64,000 bases of DNA from Nonomuraea typhae (GTDB lineage: Bacteria > Actinomycetota > Actinomycetes > Streptosporangiales > Streptosporangiaceae). The translations under genes and the position numbers were made by a program. Location of the stretch: positions 186,001 through 250,000 of the forward strand of contig NZ_VRLV01000002.1 in the NCBI RefSeq assembly GCF_009760925.1. Direction: 5' to 3'. The notes under the pieces are model-generated. The model had not been told where the DNA came from and did no database searches. It saw only the letters and a list, made by a program, of their open reading frames with translations. Below are positions 63,008 to 64,000 of this stretch, one piece after another (within the stretch, counting starts at the first letter, position 1; each line of letters starts with the position of its first letter).

Positions 63008-63955
63008 TCACAGGTCGCGGCGGGCGCGTTGCCACTGGTCGACGTAGACGGCGGCGATCAGCACGGCGCCGACCACCACCTGCTGCCAGAAGGGACGGAC
63101 CCCGAGGATCTGGAAGCCGTTCTGCAGCACCGCCGGGATGAACACGCCGATCACGGTGCCGGCCACGGTTCCCACGCCGCCGAACAGCGAGGTGCCGCCG
63201 ATGACGACGGCGGCGATGGCCTGGAGGTTGTCGGTGGAGTGGGCGGAGACGCCGGTGATGCCGTACTTGGCCAGCGACAGGTATCCCGCCAGCCCGGCCA
63301 GCACGCCCGCCAGGCCGTACACCCTGACCAGGTGCCGCGCCACGCGCACGCCGCCGCGGCGGGACGCTTCGGCGTTGGAGCCGATCGCGTAGGTGTGGCG
63401 GCCGAAGCGGGTGCGGGCGAGGGCGAAGCCGAGCACGGCGGTGATGGCGGCGCAGATCCACACGATGGCCGGGACGCCGAGCCAGCGGGCCAGGCCGAGC
63501 CCGAGGTTGAGCTCGCCGGGGGCGCGCAGGTCGACGCCGCCGGTCAGCAGCAGCGCGGCGCCCAGGGACATGCCGAGCGTGCCCAGGGTGACGATGAGCG
63601 CGGGGATGCGCCCGTGCGCGACGAGCACGCCGTTGAGCAGCCCCCACCCCAGCCCGGCCAGTACGGCTGCCGCCGCCCCCGCGGTGAGCGAGCCGGTGGC
63701 CTCGGCGGTCAGCGTGGCCACGACGGCGGAGAAGACCAGCACCCCGCCCACGGACAGGTCGATGCCCGCGGTGATGATCACGTAGGTCATGCCGGTGGCC
63801 AGGAGCAGCAGGATCGCCGCGTCGCTGACCAGGTTGAGCAGGTTGAAGGCGGTGGCGAAGCTGCCGGGGCGGGCCAGGGAGAAGGCGGCCAGCAACGCCG
63901 CCAGGACCAGCCCGATCCAGAACACCTGCGCCCGCAGCAGGCGCCGCGGGCTCAC
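63008..63955 (-). CDS. Ribose-type ABC transporter permease (RbsC-like)
   Basis: 315 residues, about 8-10 membrane helices. Family motifs are MTYVIITAGIDLSVGGVLVFSAVVA, GLLNGVLVAHGRIPALIVTLGTLGM and YAIGSNAEASRRGGVRVARHLVRVYGLAG. It forms the import channel. GTG 63955 overlaps the stop of the ATPase gene (GTGA). Confidence 0.9.
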   Translation of the reverse strand: MSPRRLLRAQVFWIGLVLAALLAAFSLARPGSFATAFNLLNLVSDAAILLLLATGMTYVIITAGIDLSVGGVLVFSAVVATLTAEATGSLTAGAAAAVLAGLGWGLLNGVLVAHGRIPALIVTLGTLGMSLGAALLLTGGVDLRAPGELNLGLGLARWLGVPAIVWICAAITAVLGFALARTRFGRHTYAIGSNAEASRRGGVRVARHLVRVYGLAGVLAGLAGYLSLAKYGITGVSAHSTDNLQAIAAVVIGGTSLFGGVGTVAGTVIGVFIPAVLQNGFQILGVRPFWQQVVVGAVLIAAVYVDQWQRARRDL

Positions 63956-64000
63956 CCGAGGGCTCCGGTCATGGCGCCGACCAGCTCTTCCATGGACACC
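63952..64000 (-). CDS. Ribose-type ABC transporter ATPase, last codons (rest outside window)
   Basis: The final residues read VSMEELVGAMTGALG before TGA. The ELVGAMTG ending is typical of RbsA-type ATPases, and the place directly before the RbsC-like gene fits. Only about 15 codons are visible. Confidence 0.6.
   Translation of the reverse strand, partial: VSMEELVGAMTGALG

Overview
The window is about 70% or more GC and densely packed with genes on both strands. It has frequent GTG starts, many 4-base GTGA/ATGA start-stop overlaps, Tat and lipobox export signals, an extracellular-domain Ser/Thr kinase and several leaderless genes (TANNNT followed 6-8 nt later by a start codon). This points to a filamentous-type actinomycete. 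A Streptosporangiaceae-like host is my guess from style only. I see no rRNA, tRNA, CRISPR array, insertion sequence or prophage.

Layout. 1-4 kb: end of an MFS exporter, a membrane-anchored esterase, an aldo/keto reductase, a 590-base gene-poor stretch and a DUF1801 gene. 4-6 kb: DUF485 protein plus acetate-type symporter behind a CRP-like box. 6-13.6 kb: a sugar island with a LacI regulator, a Cys/Met-type PLP enzyme, a sugar ABC transporter and a Tat-exported GH95-like glycosidase, with two copies of a probable LacI operator. 13.6-17.4 kb: a LytS/LytTR two-component system coupled to a second DUF485-like/symporter pair. 17.4-20.1 kb: HIT protein, DUF1838, a chagasin-like lipoprotein, a LEA-like repeat protein and two small unknowns. 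20.2-27.2 kb: SNF2 ATPase with SWIM partner, MFS sugar-type transporter, APH-like kinase, diacylglycerol-kinase-like lipid kinase. 27.2-30 kb: secreted M6 metalloprotease. 30-33.5 kb: four-subunit fumarate reductase led by a small cysteine-containing protein. 33.6-41 kb: lone cytochrome oxidase subunit I, type-Ic-like aspartate aminotransferase, membrane zinc-ribbon-like protein, GlcD-like oxidase, Ser/Thr kinase. 41.1-47.8 kb: tightly overlapping TetR / biotin-dependent acyl-CoA carboxylase (both chains) / enoyl-CoA hydratase / AtuA-like operon, resembling acyclic-terpene or branched-acid catabolism. 47.9-52 kb: ROK sugar kinase, GNAT, and an APH-like kinase plus acyl-CoA dehydrogenase pair. 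52-54.7 kb: lytic transglycosylase lipoprotein and an XRE-type regulatory locus with a recurring GCAATTGC box. 54.8-60.4 kb: a 951-residue protein of unknown function coupled to a complete, enlarged protein-arginine deiminase. 60.4-64 kb: TetR plus P1/DmpA-type peptidase and the start of a ribose-type ABC transporter.

The most promising undescribed system is the coupled pair at 54.8-60.4 kb, a eukaryotic-type arginine deiminase with a large cytoplasmic partner, next to a small XRE regulatory module. Two window-wide signals also stand out. The rare leucine codon TTA appears only in the first 20 codons of three scavenging genes (glycosidase, protease, sugar transporter). The word GTACGGC/GCCGTAC is several-fold over-represented and sometimes forms 3-base-loop hairpins.
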